Assembly: GCF_001658005.1 (NCBI RefSeq)
Contig: NZ_CP015986.1
Coordinates: 2,295,501 to 2,359,500 of the forward strand
DNA: 64,000 nt
Reading direction: 5' to 3'
Origin: Sphingobium sp. EP60837
GTDB lineage: Bacteria; Pseudomonadota; Alphaproteobacteria; Sphingomonadales; Sphingomonadaceae
A program made the position numbers and the translations under genes. Positions within the stretch are counted from its first letter, which is position 1. Every line of letters begins with the position of its first letter. This document shows positions 54,111-63,148 of the stretch, in pieces. A model generated the notes under the pieces. It did no database searches and had not been told where the DNA came from. It saw only the letters and a program-made list of their open reading frames with translations.

Positions 54111-55817
54111 ATGGAGAGCAGCGAGAAGGTCTGGCAGGACCGCTATAATCATCCCGCGCCCTGGGATCAGTCCTTTCCTCCCATGTCGATGGTGGACATG
54201 GTCGTGAATAGCGCGACGGCAAAGCCCGACGCGGTGATGATCGACTTCCTCGGCCGCAAGACCAGCTATGGCGACATGCTCAACATCATCCGCCGGGTCG
54301 CGAAGGGCCTGCAGGATATGGGCGTGCAAAAGGGCGATCGCGTCGGCCTCTATCTTCCCAACGTCCCCCATTATGTCGCCGCCTATTACGGAGCGATGAT
54401 GGCCGGGGCGACGGTCGTCAACTTCTCGCCACTCTACACCGCCGCCGAACTGGAACATCAGGTCGAGGATAGCGGGACGAAGATCCTGTTCACGCTCTCC
54501 GCCAAGGCGCTACTCCCGACCGCGCTGGAGGTGCTGGATAATAGCAGCCTCGAACGGTTGATCGTCGGCTGCGTCGCCGAAGCGCTGCCGCCAGCCAAGT
54601 CGGTCCTTTTCCGCATCTTCAAGCGCAGCGAAACCGCGCCGTTGCCGCATGACACCCGCATCAGCAACTATGCCGACCTGTTACGCCATGGCGATGACCC
54701 CGCGCCGGTCACGATCGACCCTGTCGATGACGTCGCGCTGTTGCAATATACCGGCGGCACCACCGGCCGTCCCAAGGGCGCGATGCTCACGCATCAGAAC
54801 CTGACCGCCAATGCCCGGCAGGTCCGTCTGATCGATCCGCATCCCGAAGCCGCCGACCGCATCATCGCGGTGCTGCCCTTCTTCCACGTCTTCGCCAACA
54901 CCTGCGTTCTCAATCGGACCGTTCTGAGCGGCGGGGAGATGGTGATGCTGCCCCGCTTCGAGGCCGTCCAGGTGCTGGCCGCCATCCAGCGGACCAAGCC
55001 CAGCTCCATGCCGGGCGTGCCGACCATGTATCAGGCGCTGCTTGATCATCCGGCGACGCCCAATATCGACTTCTCATCCCTGCGCCTCTGCATTTCGGGC
55101 GGTGCGCCCCTGCCGCTGGAACTGAAACAGCGGTTCGAGGCCGCAACCGGAGCCAAGCTGTGCGAAGGCTATGGCCTCACCGAAAGTAGCCCGGTGGTGT
55201 GTTCCAACCCCTATGAGGGATTGAACAAGCCCGGTACGGTGGGCCAGCCCATTCCCGGCACGCATGTGAAGCTGGTCGATCGCGAAGACCCGACCCGCCC
55301 ACCTCCGCCCGGAGAGCCCGGCGAACTGGTCTTTGCAGGGCCGCAGATCATGAAGGGCTATTGGCAACGGCCCGACGCCGACAAGGAAGTGTTCATCGAC
55401 GGCTGGCTGCGCACGGGCGATGTCGGCCTGATCGACGAAGATGGCTATGTGAAGATCGTCGATCGTTTGAAGGACATGATCGCGGTCGGCGGCTTCAAGG
55501 TGTTTCCGAGCCAGGTGGAGGAGGTTCTCTACCACCACCCCGCCGTCAAGGAAGCGCTCGTCATCGGCATCCCGGACGCCTACCGCGGCGAATGCCCCAA
55601 GGCTTTCGTTACGCTCCAGGAGGGGGCCGAGATCGACGGCGAAGGACTGAAGGCGTGGCTCAATCCGCAACTTGGCAAGCATGAAAAAGTCTGCGCCCTG
55701 GAGGTTCGCCTGAACCTGCCCAAAACCCTTGTCGGCAAGCTGTCGCGCAAGGAACTGGTCGCCGAAGAGCGCGCCAAGGCGGAAAGCAATCAAGGGCAGA
55801 CTGGAACGGCCGCCTGA
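54111..55817 (+). CDS. Long-chain fatty acid-CoA ligase
   Basis: 568 residues of the AMP-binding (ANL) superfamily. ATP/AMP loop YTGGTTGRPKGAM, adenylate motif GYGLTESSP, hinge GDVGLIDEDGYVKIVDRLKD and the C-terminal Lys in LPKTLVGKLSRKEL. Similar to FadD; activates fatty acids at the inner membrane. FadD orthology is likely but not provable here. A 26-bp perfect palindrome precedes the start. Confidence 0.92.
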   Translation: MESSEKVWQDRYNHPAPWDQSFPPMSMVDMVVNSATAKPDAVMIDFLGRKTSYGDMLNIIRRVAKGLQDMGVQKGDRVGLYLPNVPHYVAAYYGAMMAGATVVNFSPLYTAAELEHQVEDSGTKILFTLSAKALLPTALEVLDNSSLERLIVGCVAEALPPAKSVLFRIFKRSETAPLPHDTRISNYADLLRHGDDPAPVTIDPVDDVALLQYTGGTTGRPKGAMLTHQNLTANARQVRLIDPHPEAADRIIAVLPFFHVFANTCVLNRTVLSGGEMVMLPRFEAVQVLAAIQRTKPSSMPGVPTMYQALLDHPATPNIDFSSLRLCISGGAPLPLELKQRFEAATGAKLCEGYGLTESSPVVCSNPYEGLNKPGTVGQPIPGTHVKLVDREDPTRPPPPGEPGELVFAGPQIMKGYWQRPDADKEVFIDGWLRTGDVGLIDEDGYVKIVDRLKDMIAVGGFKVFPSQVEEVLYHHPAVKEALVIGIPDAYRGECPKAFVTLQEGAEIDGEGLKAWLNPQLGKHEKVCALEVRLNLPKTLVGKLSRKELVAEERAKAESNQGQTGTAA

Positions 55818-55860
55818 TCGCTCCTATCTCTTGGCCCCCGACAGGATAAGGAACAGGCAC

Positions 55861-56394
55861 ATGGCCGAAGAGATCGCGACGCTGGCAGGCGGCTGCTTCT
55901 GGTGTACCGAAGCAGTCTATCAAAATCTGAAAGGCGTCCAGTCGGTCGAAAGCGGCTATATCGGCGGGCAATTGCCCGATCCGACCTATGAACAGGTGTG
56001 TTCGGGCGCCACTGGTCACGCCGAAGCGATCCGCATCGCTTATGATCCGCAAGTGATCTCCTACGGCGATCTGCTCGACATCTTTTTCGCGACGCATGAC
56101 CCGACGACGCTCAACCGGCAGGGTAATGATGTCGGCACCCAATATCGTTCCGCCATCTTCCCTCATTCGCCGGAGCAGGAGGCGGAGGCGCAAACCGCCA
56201 TCGCCCGCGCGCAGGCGGATCATGGCAACCCGATCGTCACAACGATCGAACCCGACGCGCCCTGGTATCCGGCCGAGGACTATCACCAGAAATATTGGGA
56301 GCGGGTTGGGGATCGGAATCCCTATTGCATGGCGGTCATCCCACCCAAGCTCGCCAAACTGCGCAAGGGCTTTGCGGAGCGGATCGAAAGCTAA
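55861..56394 (+). CDS. msrA: Peptide methionine sulfoxide reductase A
   Basis: 177 residues. Catalytic Cys12 in GGCFWC, plus NDVGTQYRSAIF, AEDYHQKYW. Repairs methionine-S-sulfoxide in proteins with thioredoxin. ATAAGGAACAGGC gives the ribosome site; 43 bases after the acyl-CoA ligase stop, possibly co-transcribed with it. Confidence 0.96.
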   Translation: MAEEIATLAGGCFWCTEAVYQNLKGVQSVESGYIGGQLPDPTYEQVCSGATGHAEAIRIAYDPQVISYGDLLDIFFATHDPTTLNRQGNDVGTQYRSAIFPHSPEQEAEAQTAIARAQADHGNPIVTTIEPDAPWYPAEDYHQKYWERVGDRNPYCMAVIPPKLAKLRKGFAERIES

Positions 56395-56413
56395 GGCATT
56401 TGCGCGCCTGCCT

Positions 56414-56465
56414 CCGTTCACCTCGAGCCTTTCGAAGGGCCCATGCAGGGCTTCTGCAAAGGAGC
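56414..56465. repeat. Partial REP-like Family A element
   Basis: CCGTTCACCTCGAGCCTTTCGAAGGGCCC resembles the Family A words seen at 5795-5955 and 34545-34692 (given here as two pieces, CCGTTCACCTCGAG and CCTTTCGAAGGGCCC). A degraded relative lies at 53975-53995 (TTCGAAACGAACGGGGG). Confidence 0.5.
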
Positions 56466-56552
56466 GAAACTGAACGTCGCATAGCTGCCGCTGCTTAGGC
56501 CGAGGTTAATCTTGCCTATGCCATGCCGACAGGACAGCACAGGGGACTTTCC

Positions 56553-56819
56553 ATGCGTATTTTCGCGATATTGGCCGCGACGGGGGCAATGATCATGCTT
56601 CCCGGTTGTATAGCAAAGACCGCCCTCGACGTGGCGACCATGCCGGTTCGCGCCGGAGCGCAGGCCGCCGATTGGGCCACCACCAGTCAGGACGAGGCCG
56701 ACCGCAATTATGGCCGTCGCATGCGTGAGCAGGAGGCCCGAGAAGGCCGGGAACGCAAGAAAGCCGAACAACAACGCCGCCGCGAATGCCGCCGGGCTGG
56801 CTATGAGGATTGCGACTGA
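56553..56819 (+). CDS. Small lipoprotein
   Basis: 88 residues. Signal peptide with lipobox LPGC (MRIFAILAATGAMIMLPGC), then a helical, strongly charged C-terminus (RRMREQEAREGRERKKAEQQRRR, in part). Two cysteines at the end (ECRRAGYEDC) could pair. CAGGGGAC precedes the ATG. Function unknown; similar short lipoproteins are common in sphingomonads. Confidence 0.75.
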   Translation: MRIFAILAATGAMIMLPGCIAKTALDVATMPVRAGAQAADWATTSQDEADRNYGRRMREQEAREGRERKKAEQQRRRECRRAGYEDCD

Positions 56820-56846
56820 AGTGGCCCGGCAGCGGTCGGCCAGTCG

Positions 56847-57803
56847 CTAAGCCGCGGCCCGGCGCAATCGATCATTGATCGCAATCCCGATCCCCACATC
56901 GGGTATCGGCGCAACTGCGATATGCGAAGCCGCGCTCGCGTCAGCGATGTGCAGCGCTGCGAATAAATTCGCCGCCGCTTCCTGCACGTCGGCGTCGGGA
57001 CTCAAATTCATATTGCAGGGCATCAACCCAAAGCCGATCAGATATTCATCCTTCTCCGCCCGCAACGCGTTCAGCCGCACCGGCTTGGACGGCGCATAAT
57101 GGCTTTCCAGTTGCCCCGGCGCTTCGATCTTCGCGTCGGCCATCGCGGTAATCACCGGCAAGCCCGTCGCCTGCTCCAGCATCGCCGCCGTCACCGGCCC
57201 TGGCCGCAGCAGCCGGATGCGGTCGTCCTCGGGCGCAGCGATGGTTGATTCCAGCCCTTCGCTGGTCGGTCCCTCGTCCAGGATCAGCCGCACCTTGCCG
57301 TTCAAGCTGGCCAGCACATGTTCCGCCCGCGTCGGGCTGATCGCCCCGCTGCGATTGGCTGACGGTGCGGCAAGCGGCCGTCCGCTCTCCCGGATCAGCG
57401 CCCGCATGGCAGGGTGGGCGGGCAGCCGTATGGCGACCGTGGGCAAACCCGCCATTACCAGCGGCGACAGGCCGCTCCTTTCCCGCACGGGCAGGACCAT
57501 CGTCAGTGCGCCCGGCCAGAAACGCGCGGCCAGTTTGTCGGCAACGGGCGAAAATACCGCCAACCGCTCGGCCATGTCCTTGTCGGACACATGAACGATC
57601 AGCGGATTGAAGCTGGGCCGTCCCTTGGCGCTGTAGATGGCCGCGACCGCGCTGGAATCCGTGGCGTCGGCCGCGAGGCCATAGACGGTTTCGGTCGGTA
57701 CGGCGACCGGCTCGCCCGCGCGGATCAGCAGTGCGGCCTCACGTAGCGCCTCTGCGCCATAAGGGCAGATCCGGGTTGAAAAGACAGGATTTGGGATGGT
57801 CAC
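56847..57803 (-). CDS. Threonylcarbamoyl-AMP synthase (Sua5/TsaC1 type)
   Basis: 318 residues: YrdC domain with VPTETVYGLAADA, KGRPSFNPLIVHV, MVLPVRERSGLSPLV, AAPSANRSGAISPT, and a C-terminal Sua5 domain (about 210-318). It makes the TC-AMP needed for t6A modification of tRNA. Good family length. Divergent from the DUF815 gene. Confidence 0.93.
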   Translation of the reverse strand: MTIPNPVFSTRICPYGAEALREAALLIRAGEPVAVPTETVYGLAADATDSSAVAAIYSAKGRPSFNPLIVHVSDKDMAERLAVFSPVADKLAARFWPGALTMVLPVRERSGLSPLVMAGLPTVAIRLPAHPAMRALIRESGRPLAAPSANRSGAISPTRAEHVLASLNGKVRLILDEGPTSEGLESTIAAPEDDRIRLLRPGPVTAAMLEQATGLPVITAMADAKIEAPGQLESHYAPSKPVRLNALRAEKDEYLIGFGLMPCNMNLSPDADVQEAAANLFAALHIADASAASHIAVAPIPDVGIGIAINDRLRRAAA

Positions 57804-57912
57804 GGCCCCAGCGGTATATGCTTTGCCGCCGGAGAGTAAAAGTCCATTACTACAGAAGAATGACAGGGCCGGGCAGCTTGCCGAGGTGGGGCAGGGGGGC
57901 TAAGCCCGGCGC

Positions 57913-58731
57913 ATGAACGACAATGTCTTGAGCCGCATCGCTGAAGCGCTCGAACGGATTGCGCCGCCGCTCGCCCCTTCCGCTGACCTTGCCGCTGCGC
58001 CCGCCTATGTCTGGGACGGCACGGCGATACAGGCGGTCGAGGCATTCGATCCGGTAAATTATGAACTGCTGGCCGGCATCGACGCGCAGAAGGCGACGCT
58101 GCTGGAAAACACCCGCCGCCATGCTGCTGGCCACGCCGCGCATGACGCGCTGCTGTGGGGCGCCCGGGGAACCGGCAAGTCGGCAGTGGTAGCTGCTGTG
58201 ATCGACCGGCTCCAGCGCGAGGGCGCCGATATTGCCCTGCTGCAATGCGCGATCGATGAGTTGGCCAGCCTGCCGCGGCTCTTCTCCCTCCTGCGCTCGA
58301 CGCCGCGGCCCTTCATCCTTTTCCTCGATGACCTGGGCTTCGATGAAAGCGGCGTGGGCGACGCTCGCGCGCTACGCTCGCTGCTGCAGGGCGGCACCGC
58401 TGCGCGCCCCGCCAACGTCCGCCTCTATGTGACGTCCAATCGCCGCCACATCGTTCCGCGTCACCTGTCGGAGCAGGACGACCCCGTCAATCCGCGTGAC
58501 GTGATCGACGACAAGATGGCGCTGTCCGACCGCTTCGGCCTCAGCCTTGGCTTCCACGCGATCGATCAGCAGGCTTATGTCGAAATCGTGAGCGGCTATG
58601 CAGCGAGCCTCGGCCTCAGCTTCGACCCGCTGGAGGCGATCCAATGGGCGACCCAGCGCGGCAGCCGTTCGGGTCGCGTCGCCTGGCAATATGTTGTCGA
58701 ATTGGCGGGCCGCAACGGCATCTCCGTCTGA
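57913..58731 (+). CDS. DUF815 family AAA ATPase
   Basis: 272 residues. Walker A LLWGARGTGKSAVVAAV and Walker B FILFLDDLGFD, plus LYVTSNRRHIVPRH, all family-standard for DUF815 ATP-binding proteins. Cytoplasmic; no known function, though members are often near DNA or chaperone genes. Confidence 0.9.
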   Translation: MNDNVLSRIAEALERIAPPLAPSADLAAAPAYVWDGTAIQAVEAFDPVNYELLAGIDAQKATLLENTRRHAAGHAAHDALLWGARGTGKSAVVAAVIDRLQREGADIALLQCAIDELASLPRLFSLLRSTPRPFILFLDDLGFDESGVGDARALRSLLQGGTAARPANVRLYVTSNRRHIVPRHLSEQDDPVNPRDVIDDKMALSDRFGLSLGFHAIDQQAYVEIVSGYAASLGLSFDPLEAIQWATQRGSRSGRVAWQYVVELAGRNGISV

Positions 58732-58745
58732 TCGCTGGTCGCTAA

Positions 58746-60074
58746 TTACCGCGCGCCGGTCACCCGCCAGATCACATTGCCCACATCGTCGCTGACCAGC
58801 AGCGCACCCTTGGCGTCTGCGGCGACGTCGACCGGCCGCCCATGCGCATCGCCATCGGCGTTCAGGAAGCCGCTCAGCACATCGACCGGCTTTGCCTTGC
58901 CCACTTCGCCATTGGCGGCGAAGGGCACGAACACGACCTTGTAACCCGCCGCAGGCTTGCGGTTCCAGCTGCCGTGCAGCCCCACAAAGGCGCCGTTCGC
59001 CAACGTGCCGCCGATCTTCACCTTGTCGGCGAAGGCCAGCCCCAGCGGCGCCACATGATTGCCCAGCGCATAGTCGGGCCGCTTGGTATATTCGCGCACT
59101 TCCGGCCGCTGCGGCTGGACGCGGCGATCCTCATAACCGCCCCAATAATTCCACGGCCAGCCATAGAAGGCCCCGAACTCCACCCGCGTCAGATAGTCGG
59201 GCACCAGGTCGCCGCCCAGCATGTCGCGCTCATTGACGACGCCCCACAGTGCGCCGCTCTTCGGCTCGAACGCTAGCCCCACCGGATTGCGCAGTCCCGA
59301 AGCATAGATGCGATAGCCGCCGGTTTTCGGATTGACCTCCAGCACGGCGGCGCGATTGGCCTCACCGTCCAGGCCATTTTCGCCGATATTGCTGTTGGAG
59401 CCCACGCCGACATAGAGCAGCCCCTCGGGGCTCGCCGCCAGGCTCTTGGTCCAGTGCATGTTCGGCGCGTTGGCGGGCAGGTTCAGGATCTTGCGGCCCT
59501 TGGCGGTGATCCGCGTTTCGCCCGCCTTGTAGGGGAAAGCCATCAGCGCGTCGGTATTCGCGATGTAGAGCGTGTCGCCGACCAGCGCCATGCCATAGGG
59601 CGAATGGAGCCCCGTCAGAAACGCCGTCTTCACTTCGGCTCGTCCATCGCCATCGGCGTCGCGCAGCAGCGTGATCCGGTTGGCCGAAGGCACGCCTGCG
59701 CCCGCCTTGTCCATCAGGTGGGTCATGATCCGGTTGACGATCCCGCCGCTCGGCCGGGGTGGGCTGTTCGTCTCGGCCACCAATATGTCGCCATTGGGCA
59801 GCGCCAGCAGCGATCGGGGATGGGAAAGCCCCTCGGCAAAGCGGGCAACGCTCAGCCCCTTCGCCGCCACCGGCTTCTCACCGGCTGCCCAGCCTTTCAC
59901 GTCGGCGACATTCATGGTCGGGATCAGTTCGCTGCGTGGTGCGGTGAAGACGGGCTCCTTGCCCGTGTCCGCGCCTACCGCCAGCTGCGCCTTATCCCCT
60001 TGCGCGAAATAGAAAATCACGCCCGCGACCAGGACCAGGATGATGAGGGTGATGGCGATCAGATGCTTCTTCAT
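58746..60074 (-). CDS. PQQ-dependent sugar dehydrogenase-like protein
   Basis: 442 residues: N-terminal membrane anchor/signal (MKKHLIAITLIILVLVAGVI), then a six-bladed beta-propeller of the soluble glucose/aldose dehydrogenase type, with ILVAETNSPP, GLHSPYGMALVGDTLYIANT, GLRNPVGLAFEPKSGALWG and GLHGSWNRKPAAGYKV. Probably periplasmic, oxidising a sugar with PQQ. The start at 60074 is favoured over a codon 36 bases upstream. Confidence 0.9.
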   Translation of the reverse strand: MKKHLIAITLIILVLVAGVIFYFAQGDKAQLAVGADTGKEPVFTAPRSELIPTMNVADVKGWAAGEKPVAAKGLSVARFAEGLSHPRSLLALPNGDILVAETNSPPRPSGGIVNRIMTHLMDKAGAGVPSANRITLLRDADGDGRAEVKTAFLTGLHSPYGMALVGDTLYIANTDALMAFPYKAGETRITAKGRKILNLPANAPNMHWTKSLAASPEGLLYVGVGSNSNIGENGLDGEANRAAVLEVNPKTGGYRIYASGLRNPVGLAFEPKSGALWGVVNERDMLGGDLVPDYLTRVEFGAFYGWPWNYWGGYEDRRVQPQRPEVREYTKRPDYALGNHVAPLGLAFADKVKIGGTLANGAFVGLHGSWNRKPAAGYKVVFVPFAANGEVGKAKPVDVLSGFLNADGDAHGRPVDVAADAKGALLVSDDVGNVIWRVTGAR

Positions 60075-60116
60075 GCCGCCCTGTCTATGCTGCGATGAAC
60101 CGCGCGGCAAGGCGCG

Positions 60117-60290
60117 CTAATGCCCCCGTTCGCGCAGCCAGAGCAGCAGCGCGATCACGCCGCCGAGCGCCGCGCCGCCCAGCAGCCCTGCACTCGGCTG
60201 GCCCAGCATGCCGCCCAGGATCGCGCCCGCCAGGATGAGAAGGGCGATGATGGCGCCCGCGCCGGTCGGATTCTTCTTGCCGTTGGTCAT
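60117..60290 (-). CDS. Small two-helix membrane protein
   Basis: 57 residues, MTNGKKNPTGAG followed by two hydrophobic helices (IIALLILAGAILGGMLG; AGLLGGAALGGVIALLLWL) with a glycine-rich turn and a charged RERGH end. It precedes the sugar dehydrogenase on the same strand with a 42-base gap. Weak ribosome site. Function unknown. Confidence 0.6.
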   Translation of the reverse strand: MTNGKKNPTGAGAIIALLILAGAILGGMLGQPSAGLLGGAALGGVIALLLWLRERGH

Positions 60291-60513
60291 CGTGCGAGCC
60301 CTTGCCACGACAGGTGCGGCAATGCCAGTGGCTTTCCCGCCTGCGTCATTCCGGGACGCGCGCAGTCCCGCCTTTGGACATCTGTGCCGCATCGGGACTT
60401 GGCTAATGCATCATTCACCCTCGAAAGCTGCGGCTGTGCGTTAAAGCATGGAAATGGCACGAGGCTTGAACCCTGGATCCTATCGGGGTCCGGGAATTAT
60501 CGGGGGGTCATCA

Positions 60514-60723
60514 ATGCAGTTGCCATATCTGTCGGATCGGCGGAGCTATGAGGATGCGGCGGAACTGATCGCTGCGTTCGGCGACAATGCAGGCTATGAA
60601 GCCGCCGCCCGCGCAGACCGCAGCCGCGACCTGGGCAACTATATCCATTTCTGCCACTGGCGGCAGATCGAGCGGCTTATCGTGCTGCTGACCCATGACG
60701 CGGCGCTCGGCACGGTTCACTGA
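60514..60723 (+). CDS. Conserved hypothetical protein
   Basis: 69 residues. SDRRSYEDAAELIAAFGDN and NYIHFCHWRQIERLIVLL suggest a compact helical protein. CGGGGGGTCATCA precedes the ATG at 60514. I recognise the sequence type as widespread in sphingomonads but know no function. Confidence 0.7.
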   Translation: MQLPYLSDRRSYEDAAELIAAFGDNAGYEAAARADRSRDLGNYIHFCHWRQIERLIVLLTHDAALGTVH

Positions 60724-60747
60724 AGTGGCCACATAAACCCACCTGCA

Positions 60748-60855
60748 TTCGCTTCGAGCGAAGTCGAGGGTGGCGAGTCAGGTGCCCCTGAATTGAAATC
60801 ACCCTTACTTCCGTTCGGGCTGAACTTGTCGAAGCCCGCAGGCTCGGAGCGAACG
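60748..60855. repeat. REP-like intergenic repeats, Family A
   Basis: GCTTCGAGCGAAGTCGAGG, then TTCCGTTCGGGCTGAACTTG followed by TCGAAGCCCG, then GCTCGGAGCGAACGG. These are the same elements as at 5795-5955 and 34545-34692, and lie at the end of argC. Confidence 0.75.
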
Positions 60856-60869
60856 GCGGTTGGGATGTT

Positions 60870-61814
60870 TTAAAGCCGCAGCCCAGCCGTCTCCGGCAAC
60901 CCAGCCAATATGTTGAGGTTCTGCACCGCCGCGCCCGCCGCGCCTTTGCCAAGATTATCGAGCGCCGCCACCAGCCGCACCTGGCCAGCCGACTCATTAC
61001 CGAACACGAACAGCGCCAGCCGGTCCGTCGCGCCGACATGTTCGAGCGCGACTTGGCCCATTGCAGCGCTGTCTTCCAGCGATGCGACGCTGACGACCGG
61101 CGATCCGGCATAGGCTTCCGCCAAGGCCGCATGGACATCGGCAACCTTGGGCGCACCCGCCATGGCGCGGAGCTGCAGCGGCACTTCGACGATCATACCG
61201 CGATAGGCATTGGCCACTGCAGGCGCAAAGATCGGGGGATGCGCCAGCCCTGAATAACGCTGCATCTCTGGAATATGCTTGTGCGTCAGGCTGAGCCCAT
61301 AGGGCCGGAAAGCGCTCGGCGCGCCATCTGCGCCCTCGAACTCGGCGATCATCGACTTGCCGCCGCCCGAGTAGCCCGACGCGCCGGACACGGTGACAGG
61401 CCAGTCCGCAGGCAGCAGGCCAGCCAGCACCAGCGGCCGCACCAGCGCCAGAAATCCGGTCGGCCAGCAGCCCGGATTGGATACGAAGCGCGCATTGGCG
61501 AGCTTTTCCCGATGACCAGGCTCCAGCTCGGCGAAGCCATAGGTCCAGCCTTCCGCCACCCGGTGCGCGGTGGATGCGTCGATCACCCGCGTCCGATCAT
61601 TGTCGATCAGCGCCACGGCCTCCCGCGCGGCATCGTCAGGCAGGCACAGGATGACGATGTCGGCAGCGTTCAGCGCCTCCCGCCGCGCGCCCGCATCCTT
61701 CCGCTTGTCTTCGTCTAGCGTGATGAAGGACAGTTCGGGCCGTCCCGCCAGCCGCTCGCCAATCTCAAGGCCCGTCGTGCCGACGCCGCCATCGATGAAT
61801 ATCTTGTGGGTCAC
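60870..61814 (-). CDS. argC: N-acetyl-gamma-glutamyl-phosphate reductase (ArgC type 2)
   Basis: 314 residues. Third step of arginine synthesis. NADP motif FIDGGVGTTGLEIGERL, catalytic Cys116 in VSNPGCWPTGF, then SGASGYSGGGKSMI. Length and motifs match the shorter type 2 family. Start is GTG 61814, which overlaps the upstream NlpC/P60 stop by four bases (GTGA), so the two are coupled. Longer in-frame readings overlap the peptidase gene and are rejected. Confidence 0.95.
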   Translation of the reverse strand: MTHKIFIDGGVGTTGLEIGERLAGRPELSFITLDEDKRKDAGARREALNAADIVILCLPDDAAREAVALIDNDRTRVIDASTAHRVAEGWTYGFAELEPGHREKLANARFVSNPGCWPTGFLALVRPLVLAGLLPADWPVTVSGASGYSGGGKSMIAEFEGADGAPSAFRPYGLSLTHKHIPEMQRYSGLAHPPIFAPAVANAYRGMIVEVPLQLRAMAGAPKVADVHAALAEAYAGSPVVSVASLEDSAAMGQVALEHVGATDRLALFVFGNESAGQVRLVAALDNLGKGAAGAAVQNLNILAGLPETAGLRL

Positions 61815-62719
61815 GCGCCGATCCTCCGCCGCGAAATGATGGGCTCCGCATGGTCGCTCGCCAGCCGGGCTACGACATCGGCCAGGGGTTCGATGACCAC
61901 CGCCATCCAATGGGCGTTCGCATGCAATATATTGTCGCCATCGGTCATGATGCCGACATGGCCGGGAAAGAAGACGAAGTCGCCCCGCTGCAGCGGCTCG
62001 TCGGAGGCCAGGGCATTGCCGATGCCTTCGCGCTGCAGGTCGGTGTCGCGCGGCGCCTTGATCCCGCATTGGCCGAGCGCCACCTGCACCAGGCCCGAAC
62101 AATCGATGCCCCGATGACCCCGTCCACCCCAGACATAAGGCTGGCCGAGGTAGCGCAACGCCACAGCGACCCAATCGCTCTCCAGCGCGTCGGTGTGCAC
62201 CGCATGCCGTTCATGCACATAGCCCTCGGCGCAGGCAATGAAGCTGCCCTGCGCTTCGCCGGTAAACAGTGCGCCGCCCGGCCAGTAATCCCGCACCGAC
62301 GATTTGATGTCGGGCGCGCTGAACAAGGGGGCCGTGCCGGCGAAAACCCGGTGGTTCGTTTCCTCATGGACGTCCAGCGCCTCGCGCCGGACATAGCCGA
62401 CATAACCGTCATGGCCGCAAAAGCCCCATGCCCAGTCGGTCGTCACGTCAAGCGCATGGAAGCTTTCGCCCCGCAGCAATTCGCTGACGGCCGTGGCGGT
62501 GATCGCGGGGGAAGACAGCAACGGCGTACCCGCCGCAACGCAGGTCAGCTCCACCGCGCGTGCATAATGCGCTGAAAACAGGACGCCTGCCAGCGACAGG
62601 TCCGCCAGGTCGCCACGCGCGGCATGGACGCGGCTGTCGAGCTTCACAGAGCGGCCGTCCAGTTTGAACCGGATGCGTTCAGGCGGTGTGTTCCGCGGAG
62701 GAGTAATCATGGCGTTCAT
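61811..62719 (-). CDS. NlpC/P60 cell-wall peptidase with SH3-like domains
   Basis: 302 residues. N-terminal region (about 20-180) resembles two bacterial SH3 domains (LLRGESFHALDVTTDWAWGF; GYVHERHAVHTDA), then a NlpC/P60 domain with Cys207 in GIDCSGLVQV, His254 in FPGHVGIMTD and a later His266. No signal peptide, so it may work on recycled muropeptides in the cytoplasm (YkfC-like) or use another route. It overlaps the MarR gene by 41 bases; start 62719, alternatively 62710. Confidence 0.9.
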   Translation of the reverse strand: MNAMITPPRNTPPERIRFKLDGRSVKLDSRVHAARGDLADLSLAGVLFSAHYARAVELTCVAAGTPLLSSPAITATAVSELLRGESFHALDVTTDWAWGFCGHDGYVGYVRREALDVHEETNHRVFAGTAPLFSAPDIKSSVRDYWPGGALFTGEAQGSFIACAEGYVHERHAVHTDALESDWVAVALRYLGQPYVWGGRGHRGIDCSGLVQVALGQCGIKAPRDTDLQREGIGNALASDEPLQRGDFVFFPGHVGIMTDGDNILHANAHWMAVVIEPLADVVARLASDHAEPIISRRRIGA

Positions 62720-63086
62720 CGCGGCCGGTTCCTGCGATGAAATGGTGAAAGGCGTCAAGGAATTCCGCCCCCTTGGGGGTCCGGGTGATGAAAATATTGC
62801 GCCGATCGGCTGCATCGCGCTCTCGCCGCAGGTAACCGAGCGCCGACAACTTGTTCAGCGCGCGGGTGATGACCGGCTTCGACACGTGCAGGGCTTCGGC
62901 GAGTCCCCGCACCGTATGCGGCCCCGACATGATGTACACGGTCATCATCAGGGCCATTTGACGGTTGGTAAGGTCGGGCCTGCCGGATCGCACATAATCG
63001 ACCAGCGTACGCATCCATTGGGTAAGTGGCTTCAAACCTGGGCGGTTCAGCTCAGCGGTCTGATCCTGTGCAGAGGCGGCATCCAT
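62679..63086 (-). CDS. MarR family transcriptional regulator
   Basis: 135 residues. Winged HTH: LTNRQMALMMTVYIMSGPH, VRGLAEALHVSKPVITRALN, wing RRERDAADRRNIFITRTPKG. Likely controls the downstream peptidase-argC genes or a drug-response target; inference only. Its stop lies inside the following peptidase gene. Start at 63086. Confidence 0.9.
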   Translation of the reverse strand: MDAASAQDQTAELNRPGLKPLTQWMRTLVDYVRSGRPDLTNRQMALMMTVYIMSGPHTVRGLAEALHVSKPVITRALNKLSALGYLRRERDAADRRNIFITRTPKGAEFLDAFHHFIAGTGRDERHDYSSAEHTA

Positions 63087-63148
63087 GCCCCCCGTAACGC
63101 ACAATGGCCAATCCGGTTGCGTAACGGCCTCACTCTACAGGATCATTT

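Noticed and set aside
60870-62174. Longer argC reading starting at 62174
   Set aside because: The extra 120 codons lie antiphase within the NlpC/P60 gene and are not ArgC-like; GTG 61814 gives the normal length.
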